Of a stretch of 64,000 bases of DNA, positions 35,595 through 48,252 are shown piece after piece. Source of the stretch: Melanocharis versteri (taxonomy: Eukaryota > Chordata > Aves > Passeriformes > Melanocharitidae); NCBI GenBank assembly GCA_013397845.1, contig VZTG01001540.1:1564754-1628753 (forward strand), read 5' to 3'. Each line of letters starts with the position of its first letter. Within the stretch, counting starts at the first letter, position 1. The notes beneath the pieces were generated by a model that searched no databases, had not been told where the DNA came from, and was given only the letters and a program-made list of their open reading frames with translations. Both the position numbers and the translations under genes were made by a program.

Positions 35595-38500
35595 AAAGAG
35601 AGGAATACTTCAATATTGCACATTTTCTAGGAAAAGCATTGCTGTTCTCACCCCACCTGAAAAATTTGGCTATATGATTAATGCTCCTAAGAAATTCAAT
35701 TCAATTTTTGAAGAATACCTTGTCCTCTTTTTCACCCTAAGAAAACAAACCAAAACCGAGTTTGAAATATTACAAGCTGTAAAAGAAAGATTTTTTAAGA
35801 TGCCTAAAAGCAGAGAAGAGTCTGGGCCAGCAAAACATAGGCTTGAACAATGGAAAACTTTTGCAATATATTTAAGTGTTCTTTAAATTGTGATCTTTTT
35901 CTTTAGGGCAAGCTGAAATGATGCTTTGTCTCAAGGTTTAGGTTTTTTTAAGTAACTGGAAATGATGGTTAGAATTTTCATGGCAAGAGTTGAAGGGCTG
36001 TGAAGATGTGAAAAGCAACAAAATATGGTTTCAATATGTCAAGACATTCCCCAAGGAAACTAGATAAGGGTGCGCTGCAAATCAAGCACAGATTGTTGGG
36101 TGATGAACAGCACAGACCTGTGCTTACTAAATAATGTTCTCACTCATCTCAGTAACATTTGACTTACAAAAAGCAGCAGTGATTTGGTAAGAGCAGATAT
36201 GCAGCAGAAACAACATGGTTGGTGGTCCTAGCTTTTGCAGACTGTTGCTTTAACACAGTCAAATAGAACAAATTCTGGTGATTTATTGTTGGAATACATT
36301 TCACTCTCTGGGCTGGATGCCATGAAGTTAGGGTCAGGGCTCTGTGGGCTGCACTAAAGATATCTTGTTCAAACCAACAGGCACATCTTACTCCTAATCA
36401 TTACACACTATCCATTACAGTCCTCCTGGCCCTACTCTACCCATTATTTACTGCAAGCCTCCACATATTAAGAAAGTAAAAATATTGTCTACCAAAATGT
36501 CACACAGTTTTTTCACCCACAGTCAAATGCATAGCTGGCACTGAAAATCAGAACCATGTGAGAGTGAGCAGAAAATATGCCATTACACTCTTGGGTTTAA
36601 AATATTATATCTAGTTAGGATTTCACATCACAAACATCAGTGTCTTAAAATGTTGGGACATATTCCTGCAATGCAAATATTCTCCCTGTGTAAAGGCAGA
36701 CCTGACACAACATAAAATTTGCCTGTGGACAGGGTGGTGAGCCTGCTGTCCTGAGGTGAGGCAGCGGGCAGCAGCCTCCTCTGAAAGAGGAAATGCATCC
36801 TGGAGTATCACCACAAGGGTCAGAAAGGCAGATGAGAGAAAGGTCTGACTTCAAAACATGACCATCAGCTCATACTGTTTGTCTTTATAGGTGTTGGGTA
36901 GGAAAAAAAAAAAAGGAAATCTCTGTCAGTAAGGAATAAATTAATAGCCTTCAAAACTAGGCTTCAAAACTTCACCAAACTAGGTCTCCTGGGATGGCAG
37001 ATTAACTCAGCACTGCCCTCTGAATCATTTTGGTGCCAAGATGAGATAAAACAGTGATCTGCATAGCAGGCAATATGAGTAAACTGTCCTTGCTGAGCGC
37101 AATGAATCTACCCAGACTGCAACTCCAGAGTTTTGGCTAGAACTTTCTACTGCCGTATTTGCACTCACTAATTCTTTATATTAATAGAGAGACTACAATT
37201 ATAGCAGAGAGTAAGATGCTAGCCAGTTACAATCCTTATTTGATAGGAAGCTAATATGATTACATTCAAATTATAACAAAGCTACGTGGGGAGTACTGCA
37301 GCCTCCTGTAAAGCAGAACTGTAGCAAGTGAAAGATGTGACTCAGAGGCTCAGGCTCCAAACAGCAACCCTTTATCCAAATACTTGTAATCAATTACCTG
37401 TATTCTGCAGTTTTTCAGCCGTTTTCTCTGTCACAGATATTCAAATCCACTATCAACTGCTCTATCTTCAAAAATAATTAACACCATCAATCACATTTGC
37501 TTAAAACACAAAAAGAGCAAAGGAGCTGGAAGTTTAACAAATGAAAAAGTTTCTATATGTAAATTATATCAATACAGTAGAGTATATAATTACAGTACAT
37601 AATGTACTGTAGTATCATTATTGATGTGTGTGAAAGAGCCATGGGAACCCACAGGCATCCTCCTCTCTTTGGTGTTTCTTAGGAGATGTCACATTGAAAT
37701 CCTCTCCCGCACCACAGTGCTCATTAGTTTGAGGAATACTGCAGCCAGAGGGAGTGTTGGGGCTGGTTCCTTAAGAAAAAGGCAACCCACACTGGTGTGG
37801 CTGCAGCTCAGCAAGTAAACAGCATTAACACACCGGGACTGCAAAGTAGCTTAATTCCAGTCTATTCCTGGTGCTTTGTTGGTGTATGGTAGCAGCTAAG
37901 ACTAAATGTTTTTCATACCAGTGCTTTCATTAGAGAAAATATGCTATCGTTTAGGAATTCTCAAGGAATATATTAGTTCCAAATCACCAGAGATAAAACA
38001 TGACTTGTAAGTATAAAGACCAATGAATGAACATTGCACGTAGTCAAAACATGATAAGATAAGGTAAATGTGGCACCTAAAACCAGGCCAAATTCAGTCT
38101 TACTAAAAGGCACTACATTTTAACCTTGCACTTTTTTTTTCCTTCAAAACTCAGCATATTCACAATGAATCATTTTCCAAGAATTCAGCTGTTTTCTTCT
38201 CCTAGCTGGAAAAACTACCAGCAAACATAATTTCCTGGACATTTTTTGACAAATATTTTCAGCTACATTTTTTGTCTTTAAATATTTGTAGACCTATGGA
38301 GCCATCACAAATATTTAATTTTTATTCTCTAAATGTTATTGACTAATACAGTAAAACTGGTAAGAAACACTGTTCTCTCCCCTCTCTCCTGGGGAGGTGT
38401 CCAGCCCATTCTGACAGGAGTGGTGTAATCTGCTACATCCTGAAATTTGTTTTCCATTAATAATATTAACAACCTTCACCTTTTCAAAGCATCTTGTGCT

Positions 38501-40399
38501 GCAAGAGCTTGTAGAGAGCAGCCTTGACATATTATCATGATACCAGAAATTATAAAATAAAGCAAAAATAATGGAAAATCCAGAGAAAAAATGAGTGAAT
38601 TTCTCTATTTTTCTTCTTTATTTATGCAACATTCTGCTCAGCAGCATTTAATTCTATTTTCTCTCTGTTAGAAAAAATATACCAGCACCACAAGTGAAGC
38701 ATCTCCTTGGGTAAGGAAAAATTGGTGTATGCAAGACAAGCTTGAGATATGTAAAAAAACATTATCAAAATCTTGAATTAATTTCAATTTAAAAGTTATT
38801 TTAGTTTTCATCATTTAATGCTGTGAGTAAAGAAATCATAGTACTAAATTTGAGAATGAAGAAATATAGAAAGTAATAAGAAAAGTTGATGGCAAAAAAA
38901 ACCCCAAAACAAAATTTGAAACTCCTATGATTTTACATTATTGACTGCACATAAAGTTTTGAGCTCCATTAGAAATAAAACTACTGGAGTTATGATCAAA
39001 TTATTTAATATTAGCATCAGTAAATGAAGCTAAACAAGTATCTGGAGAGTGAAACACCTTATGGGTTTGACCTCTAGATTTGTACAGCTGGTAGCATTTG
39101 AAAGTAAGTTTACTCATGTGCAATAAAAATCTTCTAATGAGCTAAAATCTGCTCTGAAGAAACTTCAAATAATAACTCACAGTTGTTTTAAAATAGGTCC
39201 TCTCTCTAGACAGGATTTTAAGACACTGATTGAATCACTGTAGACCTGTTAGAGTGTTTGGCTCTTTCTCCTCTTGGAGATTTCACACTGTAATAGGAGG
39301 AATATAAGCATGAGAGGAAAAATCTCCCATGCGAGAAGCAACGCCTGACATGGGTGAATCTGCTCAACCGTGTAGCATTATAGACGCCAGTCTTGTTAAA
39401 AAAAGAGAGAAATTATATATACTCAGCTGCAAAAAAAGGAAAAATTGCAAAGATAATCAGGATCTAAATCACATTATGTATTGGCCTATATGTATAGAGA
39501 ATTCAAAGATAAATCTTTCAATCTGTTTTCTTTTTCTTTCAATTAGGCATTAAATGTCCACTTGGGAGTCTTGGAAATTTGCTGCAGACAAAGGAAGCAG
39601 CTCTGAAATGAAAATGCAGTCTCCTTTCATGAGAGCTTGCAGTGTTCTCAAACAAATCCCTTATCTGAAATAATTTGCCAGAAAAGTGTATTTGTTTTAG
39701 TATTATTCAGACAGAATTCATAGGACATGTTTTATATCTGACATTAAACTAAATTATGATAGAACATTAAAATTACATTATAACATTTTGGCTCTCTGAC
39801 AGCTTAAGGCACCTGTTCTGAATAACAAATCCTCTTGTCTCTGAAACTTGCTTTCCTTGAACTTCTATTAAATAATCTTTTGAGTGCTTAAAATTCACTG
39901 TTTCTAAAAAAAAGAAATCCCAAACTTTTTTACCTGAATACTCCTGCAAAACAAGCATGAAGCAGATGAAAGTGGAGTGGCTTTATTCAAAGAAATAGCT
40001 GTAGGAAATCACGAGTTTCCACCTCCCAAAGGTTGAGTGGCTGAAAAGGAAAGATTAATTATCCTTCAAAGGTGCCTGTTTCTATAAGGGGAGCCAAGGG
40101 TAATAAGCCTATACTTAACATGTAAATATCTGAAGGCAAGTGAGAAACACTTCTCCTGTGACAGATTTTAACCCTTTGTTGAACTACCTTTCTAGTGCAG
40201 CATGCAGGATTTTATTTAGGACAAGTCAAACACAAGATACTTCAGTAAGAATGCCCTTTCTCTATATTTTTGAAATAGATAAGTAACAAATTTTAAACCT
40301 TCCCCAATCTTTTGCCAAGAAACTTAATAAAAAACTGTATTAAATTGCCCAGAAAAAGTGTGACATCCTCTAAGACATCAAGTCAAGCAAATATCTCAT
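35595..40399. other. Unique AT-rich DNA, no gene seen
   Basis: Apart from A runs near 36903 and T runs near 38130, I see no repeat or gene. The 105-codon frame ending at 35886 has no recognisable domain. Confidence 0.5.
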
Positions 40400-40487
40400 G
40401 GAAACACCATAAATTGTTCTAATCCTGAGTAGTTTGACTAGATGACCAATTAGGTTCCCTTCCAGCTTACTTTGCATGTTTCCATGG
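40400..40487 (+). mobile_element. Degraded CR1 3' end
   Basis: 'gagtagtttgactagatgac' followed by 'ggttcccttccagc' and 'tgcatgtttccatgg' is the CR1 3' UTR core ('gactagatgac', 'ggtcccttccagcc') with the terminal octamer eroded. Older than the CR1 copies at 13153 and 58150. Confidence 0.6.
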
Positions 40488-42234
40488 AATAAAAAAATAC
40501 ATAAATCATTAATTTTGCCAAACTTTCCAACACCTTCGGATTCAATAGGAACTCTGTACTTTTGTTAGAGTAGATTTCCTCTAACCATATACACATCTGT
40601 ATCTATGTAGATCTCTTTCTATGTCTCTGCTCCCGTTGAATGTGTTCCCAGGGGATTTACCTTCACACGAAGTTTTCTGGAGGAGAACCACCCCTGTTTC
40701 TATCACATTCACAGTTCCACATTTACCTAAAGCGGTAGGGACCATGCTCTCCACCTCCAACAGATATCTTTGTTGGTATTACAGAAAAAGAATGCACTTG
40801 TTCTATTTGTTTTTCCACTGTCTGCTTTGTCAGAAAAAGTGGAAGCAAGACTGCCGATAACAATGATAGCATGCAACATTTCCTGTTCTATCTTCTAGAA
40901 GGAAGTGACAGTTTTTAAAACTCTGTTGGAAGTGTATTTGTCTAAAGACTGAAATAAAAGCCAAAACTGTGGGGTTTAGGTCCCTTAAAAAGATATATCA
41001 TGCACAGTGACTAAGAAGGTCAGAACTTACAAAGATCTCTATGACAGCTGCCTTGACCACAGTTGCCTGCTCTTGCTAATATAACACTAAATGTTCACCT
41101 TGGACAGACATAGGTGGATCACTCTCCTTTGACACAGGCTTTCCTTGGATTTCTACCTTCTTCAATGAGAACTTCTTTCTCTGCTTGGTCTGTACAGGTG
41201 TAGAAGTCCTGAAGGCTGAAAACGCATTGTATAGCTCTGTCTCCAATGGATATGACACTTATCAGGTAGCAAAAATGATTACTTGCCCATTTTTTGGTTT
41301 GGGAGATAATGAAATAAAGGCTATAGGGTTTTTCTAGCCCGTGGGGACATATTAAGTATCCATCTGTTTGTGGTGGGGCCTCTTTTCAAGTGAGGAATCC
41401 TTCGAATACAAGCCTTCCTGAAGACATGGTACTTAAGCAGTTTCACAGACTGCTAAGGGACAACAAACTAAGAGCTACTAAAAACAAGCTAATATTGGGA
41501 TTAAGAAAATATAAACAAAGAACTCTGAGGGGAGATCAAAGGTTTTTCTGGAAGAGTAAGCTCACACAGTAAGGTGGTCTGATCTGAATCACATCAGTAG
41601 CTGTGCAGCTCTACAGCGTGAAATGGGAGGAATCATAGGCGAGGTGAGTCTATACAGGGACTGGAAGATAAAAAGTGTGCACAGGTGGGTTAACACATAT
41701 ACACATGTGGGACCGAAAACTGGACACTTCACTCAAGGAGAATCTTAGTTTGTAAAAATGGAAGGGATAAGAGGGTGAGGGGAAGAGGAAATGGAAAGAG
41801 AGTGACATATCCAGGTCTATTCAGCTATCTTCTGACACCAAACCTGGTCTCCATTCTTCTTCCCAAATGTTCTGCTCAGGGAAAATGAAATTAAGGAAAA
41901 ACAAGGGTCAGACACTAAACAGGAAATAATGTGTTACTCTCCATTCTGTTCTGTCATCCCCCTACTGTGTTTGTGTGTCCGTCTTTAAAGTACAACCTCC
42001 CACTGTAGGGGACTGATGATTCTTGTTTGCCTCTTTCTTGTTGAGGGGTCCCTCAACACACAAGTGTGCCAAACAAGCCCATTCTCCATTGGATCAGGAA
42101 TCCCTCCAATGCAAGAAGCAGATATTGGTGGGTTTTTGCTTTGATTTTTGTATGCCTGGGGATTTCTTTGTTTATTTGTTTGTTTTTTTCTTCTCTCTGA
42201 ACAAAGCCAAAGTGTACCGAAACGGAAAAGAAGC
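40488..42234. other. Unique DNA with one microexon-like segment
   Basis: No recognised gene. At 41617-41643 a 27-base segment sits between 'ctctacag' and a strong donor 'GAG|GTGAGT' (described as a finding). Confidence 0.45.
41617..41643 (+). other. Microexon-like 27-nt segment
   Basis: Preceded by 'gctgtgcagctctacag' (to 41616) and followed by GTGAGT with GAG before it, a near-consensus donor. Its 27 bases are nine sense codons ('REMGGIIGE') in phase 0. The acceptor lacks a long pyrimidine tract, which is the weak point. Confidence 0.12.
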
Positions 42235-42259
42235 AAAAAAAAAAAAAAAAAAAAAAAAA
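42235..42259. repeat. Poly(A) tract of 25
   Basis: 25 uninterrupted A after 'acggaaaagaagc'. No AATAAA lies in the preceding 30 bases and I recognise no retrocopied gene before it, so it is listed as a homopolymer and not as a retrogene tail. Confidence 0.9.
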
Positions 42260-45200
42260 CCCAACAAGCACAAGCTTACTTTCTTCTAAAAGCTATTCCC
42301 AACTAGCTAGATCAGATCAATTTGTCTTTTAATTACTGATTAACTTGAAACTTACTTTGAATTACAAGTAAATGAATGAACATATGAATATCGCAGCTTC
42401 CTTTTATGAAGAAAGGGCAGGTGGATTGGATCACATTTTCACTGGTCAAAATAAGGAGCAGCACAAATGCAAATGAAGACAGCATTGAAGCGAGGTCAAA
42501 ATTACTGTCCCGAAAACTCTGTTCCTTTTTCAGCTGTTACAAACCCCATTCAGCCAGATGTTATTTTTTTTTTCATTGTCCTTAATGGTTGGCTTGTAAA
42601 AGAGAATTGTCTGGGTTTGGGCTTTTTGATCTCTTCCTAAATAAACATTTCTGAATGACCATTTAAAGTGTTTTGGGGAAGGCTTGGAGTAAGCCAGCAG
42701 CTTCTTTGTCAAATATGTTGTGAAGCTAACATGCAAGTACTTCTGCATATCAAAGCAAAAGGATTTGATGAAGAGTCCAGCTGTTGTGTTCCTCATGTCA
42801 AAAGCGTAGTTTTCTTTTCAGCTTCTAAAAAACAGCCTCAAGATTCCAATATCAAACTTCAACTTTGGCATAAAGTAATTTTTAACAATATATTTTCCTT
42901 TGTTCATGACCATCTTTGATGAGTTCTGTTTTTCTTCAGTGAGGAGGAGGAAGCAGTGAAGTGACAAACTTCAAAACAAAGGCACCATTTATATATGACA
43001 CTTTATATGTTAGAAGAACTTGAAGAACTCTTTGGTTCAAAGCCAAGCATTCAGAGATTGAGGAAAGCCAGAATGAAAACTGCCTGGACAAACTTAATCA
43101 GGCAATACAGGCTTTCATTACATGAATGCACACAGTCATTTTCTGTTCAACTCCCATTGTCACTTGGGCACTGTGCTGTGCTCATTGCTGTGCATTATGC
43201 ACAAGCTGGGTTTAACTCCTTAGAAAGAATTTCCTTGGGGAATTGTTTTATTGGTATTTCTCATCTTTTTCCTCCTCAGTTCAGGTTTCCTTCCTATTTT
43301 TGATCCCACCGGATTCTGCCTCCACCATGGGGGCAAGGTGGTTGTGAGCAGACATTAGTTTTATATTCTGTCCCAGTGTCCAAACTTGAACAGAAGTACT
43401 CATGTCCAGACTGCACATGAGGTGTCATTTTCAAGAGGAGCATGAATTTAGTGGACCAGGTGAAGGGAATATACCCAAACATGCTACGGAAAACACGTGT
43501 ACTAGGAGCAAGGAAGGAACTGAGCATGATGAGGAAGAACAGACTGCTGAGCTCTGAAAAGTCCCCCAGCTGTGTGTAAATTACAGCATCTCAAAGGTGA
43601 ATTTGGGCAGATAATCATGAGAGGTACATAAAAGACAAATTTCAAGCCTCATTAGAGCATAGAACAGTAAAACTTCTTAAATGGAAAGAAACGCCAGGAT
43701 TATTACCTTGCCCTCAGACAAGCCTGATTTTTTCCAGATATAAAATATAAAACACAATTTGAGGCAGATCTATGGCATGGGCAGTTTTAGTCCTAGCTTG
43801 GAAAAATTAAAAGCAACTTTAAAAGCAAGGTTAAAAAGAGTTTGATGATGGGAAACATCAGGCAGGCTTATCCATAGATAATAGTACTGAGTTTGCTTGC
43901 CAAATGCAGGGATCCCTTGCAATATGTCTTGTGGCTTTTTTTCTAATATGCTTCAGGATGTTTTTAAATAAAATTAAATTCGAATAAAACAGACATTTTA
44001 GTATGACCAGCCCACTTCTGCACAATTTTCTAATTCCTGATCAGCTCTGTATGCCCTGTGAAAGTTCAAAATCCAGTAGATGTATTGATTTAGCAACGAG
44101 TAAACACGCCATAGGTTTTCACTTTTTGAGCTAACCAATCACACCATATAGTTTCTTTCTCCAGTGCTAGAAGGGTACTTAGATCTCTACAACAGTAAAG
44201 CAGACCTTCTTTGTAGCCCAAAGGTTGTGCAGCCTAGGTTGACTCCAAATATTTTTCCAGCAGGTAAAAATCCTACCTAAGAAATCCATCTCAGCCCACA
44301 TTTCAAATAGAAAGCAGAAAGCTAATTGGATCACCAATGCGTGTGTTTACATCAACCATGTGGGAAATGGACCATTTGAAAATCTATCTGGCACTTCATG
44401 TGGAAAACCAAAATTGGCTGACATTGGGAAGAGGATTTAAAACCCCAAGGATTTCACAAACGAACTCTGTGTCCATTGTTTTTTGGCCTAGCGTATTTTC
44501 TTGTTTTTTTCTCTTTGGCCTATAAAATTTAGTGGGATGTCAGGGTCAGAGATTTGTTAGTCACAATCAATTTGCATGTCAGACAACACTAAGTGTCATA
44601 CTGCTTGCTAGGTAATGACTTGATCTCTTCACTCTTCCCAGGCAAGCTTTCCCTTCTCACTGCAGTTAGCTTCAGTAGGAGCCAAGTAATCTCATGGCTT
44701 TTTTGAGCTGTGAGGAGAAAATGTCACAGGCATCCATAGCTATTTCTTCCTGTTTGCATAATTTTCAAAGAGAAAAGCAGAGTCTAAGTACACTGGATGC
44801 CACTGTCTCATGGCCATTACTCAGGCAGTACATACAGGGCTCTGTAAAAGCCCGAGGTGAATGGCAGATCCAGTCATTCAGCTTGTGACATAATGCTGCA
44901 AAAGATTCACATTTCAGAGAAAGCTTTCACAAGATGTGAATTGGAAAACCTTCACAGCATAAAACCTGCATGCCTGAAGAACCACTTGTGGGGAAGAGTG
45001 TAATGAACAGAGGATACTTTAAAATATAGTGCGATGATACTTAGCCAAAGTTTAGTGATTGTGCTTTAAAAGCACATGAAGTAATGCTTGAATTTATTTG
45101 TATTTGTATTATTTCTACACGTCTGTATTTACATCTATTCCCTGCAGGCACAAGTCTAAAATACTGATGTTTTTTTCCAGCCAAGTGCCCTGTAATTCAG

Positions 45201-48200
45201 TTGGGCATGAAAAAAATGTGTTTTACTGGTGATGACCTACATTTTCTGAAGAAAGTGACAGGCTAAGACAAATAGTCTTATTTTTTTCTTATCTGTCTAA
45301 AAGTTATCATAGTCATCTCTTGCTGAGTCAGCTTTGCTTCTATGAAAATAAGAACAAAAGGGCAAATTTTTCAATGGTTGGTTTTTCAGTGAAGCTAACA
45401 CCAGCAGTAGGGTTCTAGACAGAAACTCACCAGAATCATAGTTTAATGCCTACTTTTACTTTTTGTAGCAATAAATGGAAGTACATCTCTAAGTAAATCT
45501 GCTTGAATCAATTTATTGACAATGTTTGTGAATGACAGCTAAAGGCCTTAGCAGGTAACCTCCACTGTAAACTGAACCCATCAGGGCAGTACAGACCTAC
45601 CTAAACGTCAAGTGAAATTATTACAATTTTTTAAACCTCTAAGCCTTCTTGAGGAAGCAATCTCCTCAGCTTCAAACATTGTGCATTTTATATTCCGTAG
45701 CAATAAATTCTGGAAGATGTCAATATTGACGGAAGTTTTTCAACTACGTCACCCTAAATGTCCTCAGTATGTTGCAGAGCAAATAGAGGTGCAGGTTGTG
45801 TCGTAGGAGGGAAATTTTCTTTGGCGACTGTCTTGCCAACAATAGATATAAACCAAATATTGCTAATTACAAATATTTTTTCTGAGACTGTTTCCCAGAC
45901 TGCCAAAAGATTTATAGCATTTTCCCCATTGAGATTGGCTGATGTACAAAAAAAAATCTTTATGAAAATGATTCAGATGAAAATGTTTTTCCTTACACCA
46001 GATAAATATACATTGCAAAGTTGCTCCATATTCATACAAATATATGTACTAATTTTCCTAGAGGAAGAGATGGTTGACACATGCCATTCAGCTGAACAGG
46101 CAGTGCTAAAGGCATCAGGGTGCTTTGTAGAAAGCAAACTGAACGACAACTAAACTAAACTGGCACGATATTAATACATTCGTGTTAAAGGACTTACTAC
46201 TTTTACCTAGCTCACGATTAGTGCATTTTCTTTAATATTCTCTCCAAATATTTTCCAATATTCCTCTTTATTAATAGGTGGGCAAACGGAAATACAGAAG
46301 GTAGAAAGACAATCCGCAAAGTCAATCTAGTTGAGTCTATACCACATGGCTGATTTTGACTTGTCCTGGTCTCCTTTATAAACCTGGTTTTATTCTCCCT
46401 CCGCAGTTGGCCATGACCTGCACATGCAGCATCCCTTTGTTTTTCTTTGGAAGGAAGTATTTTTCCAGGATCAGAATCTACAGTGCACTCCAGTAGGTCC
46501 CTGGACTCCAGGACCAAGAGAGAATACCAAGAATGCTTCCAGAACTCACCTACCCCATGGTTTGTACACAGACACTACCTATTTTAACAGCTCCATGCTT
46601 GTCATCCTTTTCAATTTTGCTGAAATAAAAGATATTCTTGACTTCTGCCAGGATGGAAAATAATTTCTAAAAGTCTTAATATTTGATGGCTACAGTAATT
46701 TCAGTAATATGAATCAGCCCTGCTAATCAGATTATTTTCCACAACACTTCTGCAAGAGAAATTTCGTATCGCTAACTTTATTCCTCTTTCTATTTTCTAG
46801 TTCTTTTTCCTTCAGAAATCTACCCATCCATTCCATATCTTGCCTAGTTTAAAAGTTCCTAACATTTCCTAGTAATCTGTTTCCGCAATTCACTGGAATG
46901 TAACATTTTCCTCCTTACAACAGGCCCTCATGAAATATGAATGCTACAAACTAGCAAACATTTCAGGCATGTTGAGAGATAAACTGTACATGATATTTGG
47001 AATAAACCCAGTGAAATCAGAGCATCTTGCAAAACCAAGTTCTAGTGTATTTGTGTTTTGGCTGCTATAAATAATTTCATTGATTTGTTACTACGTGAAG
47101 AAACACACAGAAAAAAGCTGGCGTGTGTATATATACACAGTCCTTGCTAAACCTACCTAGGAGGAAAGAGCCTCTTTAGGAAAATGTAGTAGTTTTACAA
47201 ATAGAAGACTACACATAGTTTCAAAGGTGCAATACTTTGTCACCACCAGTACGTTTGTTTTTTTTCCTACCATGAAATATTTCTGCTGTGAAAACCAGGA
47301 TAGCATGATACCATGACACATCTCAAGGGTATGAATCGCACCACCAACTGTTTCTTCACCAACTGTGATGTGAGAGAGCAGAAAAAACAGATCCCTGGAG
47401 CACATGGCAGCACCCACTTTACATGGAGGTGTAGAACAATGTAAGATGAAGTAAATAGTGCTTTCGTACCTTGCAATTCCTCAGTGGAAACCTAAATCTT
47501 TGCCTGTTCTGGATTCTTTTTCATTCCATGCTTTCTGCAACCCCTAGGTACCACTGGCCACTACAGCTCCATCCCTCCCAGACCTAAGTGCACCTGTCTG
47601 GAAAGACACATAGTGCATGTGTAATTTTTATCCTGATCTTATCAATACATCATTTACACAGGAAATTGCAAATTCAGGAACATCACCAAGAGCATGACAA
47701 TAAATACCATTCCTGCTTTAGAAACAGTCATATTAACACAAATAAATTTTGTTTGAAATTTCAACATTGCGTGTCAGGAAGAAATGGTCCTTGAAGGATT
47801 GCACTCATCATCATTCTTAGATCTATGTGTGAGTAAAAAATAAGATATGTTACTTTATTCAACACAGAAGCTTCATTTCAAATCCATACACTTTTAAACA
47901 CACACCTTTGAGTTTTCCTATTTGTCCTTCTGTCAGAGCATTGAAAGAAGGTGACAGAGACTCATTCCACCAATTTCTCCTTCTGCCTCTATATTTACTT
48001 TTGACTTGCACAGTATCTCTAGGACCAGGAGCAAAGGTTGAAATCTGAATCATGCTTGCACTTCTGCTGTTCAACTCCCAAGCTTAAGCTTTTGATGTTT
48101 ATCTGTTTCAGACTCTACCACAACGGCACATTTTAAACCAGAAATTGAATTGACTTGTATAGCTGCTTTTTGATTGTAGCTCAAATGTGTCCAAATCAAA

Positions 48201-48232
48201 CAAGTTTGGACTTCACACACATTTCTTTTTAA
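42260..48232. other. Unique DNA, no gene seen
   Basis: No transposon, RNA gene or conserved coding region recognised. A 131-codon frame (45758-46153, +) has AT-driven composition (Ile, Phe, Lys, Met-rich) and no domain. A donor-like 'TAG|GTGAGTT' on the minus strand near 46550 lacks a partner acceptor. Confidence 0.5.
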
Positions 48233-48252
48233 TTTTTTTTTTTTTTTTTTTT
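48233..48252. repeat. Poly(T) tract of 20
   Basis: 20 T in a row following 'cttttt aa', then 'aatctgaagg'. Homopolymer of unknown origin. Confidence 0.9.

Noticed and set aside
42235..42259. Poly(A) tail of a processed pseudogene
   Set aside because: No AATAAA shortly before it and no recognisable transcript upstream.
45758..46153. 131-codon plus-strand ORF
   Set aside because: AT-driven residue composition, no domain, no splice or promoter signal; within chance expectation for 64 kb in six frames.
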